Origin: Clostridia bacterium
Lineage (GTDB): Bacteria > Bacillota_A > Clostridia > TANB77 > CAG-508
Reading direction: 5' to 3'
Assembly (NCBI GenBank): GCA_017475185.1
Contig: JAFVGB010000019.1
Span: 1-52,201 of the forward strand
Length of the DNA: 52,201 nt
A model generated the notes under the pieces. The model ran no database searches. It was not told where the DNA came from and saw nothing but the letters and a program-made list of their open reading frames with translations. A program made the position numbers and the translations under genes. This document shows, piece by piece, positions 50,961 to 52,201 of this stretch (positions are counted from its first letter, which is position 1; each line of letters starts with the position of its first letter).

Positions 50961-52201
50961 ATGGATTATAAAGATTTAGCAGAATTAATTTTTCCTGATG
51001 CTAAGGATATTTCTTATTATGAAGAAAAATATCCTGAAAGAAATTTACCAGAAGGTGCAGTTGTAACAAGATTTGCTCCTAGTCCAACAGGTTATGTACA
51101 TATTGGAGGATTGTATCAATGTGTATTGGAAAGTGTTTTAACTAAGAGAACAAATGGTGTTTTATTCTTAAGAGTTGAAGATACTGATCAAAAAAGAGAA
51201 GTTGAAAATGGTGTAGCGGGAATAGTAGATTCTTTAAAGAATTTCGATATAGAATATGATGAAGGTTTAATTTCTGAAACAGAAGAAAAAGGAAATTATG
51301 GACCTTATAAACAAAGCTTAAGAGGAGATATTTACCAAGCTTATGCAAAATACTTAATAGCACAAGGTAAGGCATATCCATGTTTTGCAACTCCAGAAGA
51401 ACTAGAGGAATTACGTTCTAAACAAGAAGCAGCTAAAATTAGACCAGGATATTATGGAGTATGGGCTAAATATAGAAATCTAACAGTTGAAGAAGCAGCT
51501 GAAAAAATAAAAAATGGTGAAGATTATGTAGTTCGTTTTAAATCACCTGGAAGAGAAGATAGAAAAATTAAACATAAAGATGTTATTAAAGGAAATATAG
51601 AATTCCCAGAAAATGATTTAGATATAGTAATAATCAAAGGTGATGGACTTCCAACATATCACTTCGCACACGTTGTTGATGACCATTTAATGAGAACAAC
51701 ACATGTAATTCGTTGTGATGAATGGGTTTCATCTATTCCAATTCACTTACAATTATTCTATGAAATGGGATTCAAAGCTCCTAAATATGCTCATTATGCA
51801 CCAATCATGAAAGATGATGAAGGAAAGAAAAGAAAAATCAGTAAAAGAAAAGATCCAGAAGCAGCAGTTGAATTCTATTACAAAGAAGGTATCCCATCAC
51901 AATCAGTAAAAGAATACTTACTAAACATAGCAAACTCAACATTTGAGAATTGGAGAAGAGCAAATCCAGACAAATCAATAGATGAATTCGATTTCCAATT
52001 AAACAAAATGAGTGTAAGTGGAGCTTTGTTTGATATGGTAAAATTATTAGACGTATCAAAAAATGTAATTTCAAAATATTCAGCTGAAAGGGTTTATGAT
52101 GAAGCAATCGCATGGGCTAATGAATTTGACAGTGAACTAGCTAGCATGTTATCAGCAGACAAAGATTATTCATTAAGAGTTCTTGGAATTGAAAGAGGAA
52201 A
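50961..52201 (+). CDS. gltX: Glutamyl-tRNA synthetase, 3' end outside window
   Basis: Charges tRNA-Glu. The class I signature is FAPSPTGYVHIGG (near residues 40-52), then FLRVEDTDQKREVENG (near 73), HFAHVVDDHLM and the KMSKS-type loop KRKISKRKDPEA (near 293). The ATG at 50961 follows AGAAAGGATAGATAGAA. About 413 codons are in the window, and the frame is open to the edge. The N-terminus has a 30-residue extension before the Rossmann fold. Confidence 0.95.
   Translation, partial: MDYKDLAELIFPDAKDISYYEEKYPERNLPEGAVVTRFAPSPTGYVHIGGLYQCVLESVLTKRTNGVLFLRVEDTDQKREVENGVAGIVDSLKNFDIEYDEGLISETEEKGNYGPYKQSLRGDIYQAYAKYLIAQGKAYPCFATPEELEELRSKQEAAKIRPGYYGVWAKYRNLTVEEAAEKIKNGEDYVVRFKSPGREDRKIKHKDVIKGNIEFPENDLDIVIIKGDGLPTYHFAHVVDDHLMRTTHVIRCDEWVSSIPIHLQLFYEMGFKAPKYAHYAPIMKDDEGKKRKISKRKDPEAAVEFYYKEGIPSQSVKEYLLNIANSTFENWRRANPDKSIDEFDFQLNKMSVSGALFDMVKLLDVSKNVISKYSAERVYDEAIAWANEFDSELASMLSADKDYSLRVLGIERG

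Overview
The window is very AT-rich and dense with genes. It carries a full set of endospore-related genes: spo0A, yqfC, yqfD, a spoIVFB-like M50 protease, a SpoIIQ-like M23 protein, pdaA-like and pdaB-like deacetylases, yyaC, dpaA, a SleL/YaaH-like GH18 enzyme and a tiny spoVM. With the low-GC core genes and the TTGACA-17-TATAAT promoters, this points to chromosomal DNA of a spore-forming Clostridia bacterium (Firmicutes), probably of gut type. The gene content is mostly ordinary housekeeping. No prophage, insertion sequence, CRISPR array, rRNA or tRNA was seen.

Layout. 1-4.8 kb: an orphan gene, uvrC, a small frameshifted membrane protein, a methyltransferase and an RluA-type pseudouridine synthase. 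4.8-7.9 kb: an agr-type quorum-sensing locus in which agrB (frameshifted) and agrD converge on agrA-agrC; the AgrD core is Ser-Ala-Cys-Leu-Trp-Phe. 8-17.2 kb: pdaA, yqfC, yqfD, an unknown gene where phoH/pgpH usually lie, then ybeY, era, yqzL, recO, dgkA, tsaC/ywlC, pth and RNase E/G. 17.2-19.8 kb: an orphan gene and a WG-repeat protein. 19.8-23.2 kb: a PLP enzyme, an HI0933-type flavoprotein and a YigZ/IMPACT protein. 23.2-30 kb: spo0A, yyaC, the doubly frameshifted M23 protein, the M50 protease, mscL, CYTH, RdgB/HAM1 and pdaB-like. 30-38.8 kb: a two-OB-fold SSB, scpB, rpmB, spoVM and other tiny genes, GH18, greA and deoD. 38.9-41.7 kb: a cupin and groES-groEL under a CIRCE operator, with a 234-bp nested palindrome between the two chaperonin genes. 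41.7-52.2 kb: DUF1846, ppa, a TPR protein, dpaA, uppP, RNase J with a long leader, another orphan gene and the start of gltX.

Three threads run across regions. First, four single-base frameshifts in three genes all have the same form, an extra C just before GG(G)AA; this suggests one common cause, either sequence error or a real mutational process. Second, several short non-coding elements recur: a TGAAACA...GACCGTCCCC...TGTTTCA repeat at gene ends, and terminator-like hairpins whose 3' arm contains the ribosome-binding site of the next gene. Third, four single-gene units (317-667, 17178-17474, 38908-39234, 50008-50595) look richer in G+C and differ in codon use from their neighbours; each has its own promoter and at least three a terminator, so they look like later arrivals.

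All calls come from reading the sequence and from memory of protein families; no database search was run.
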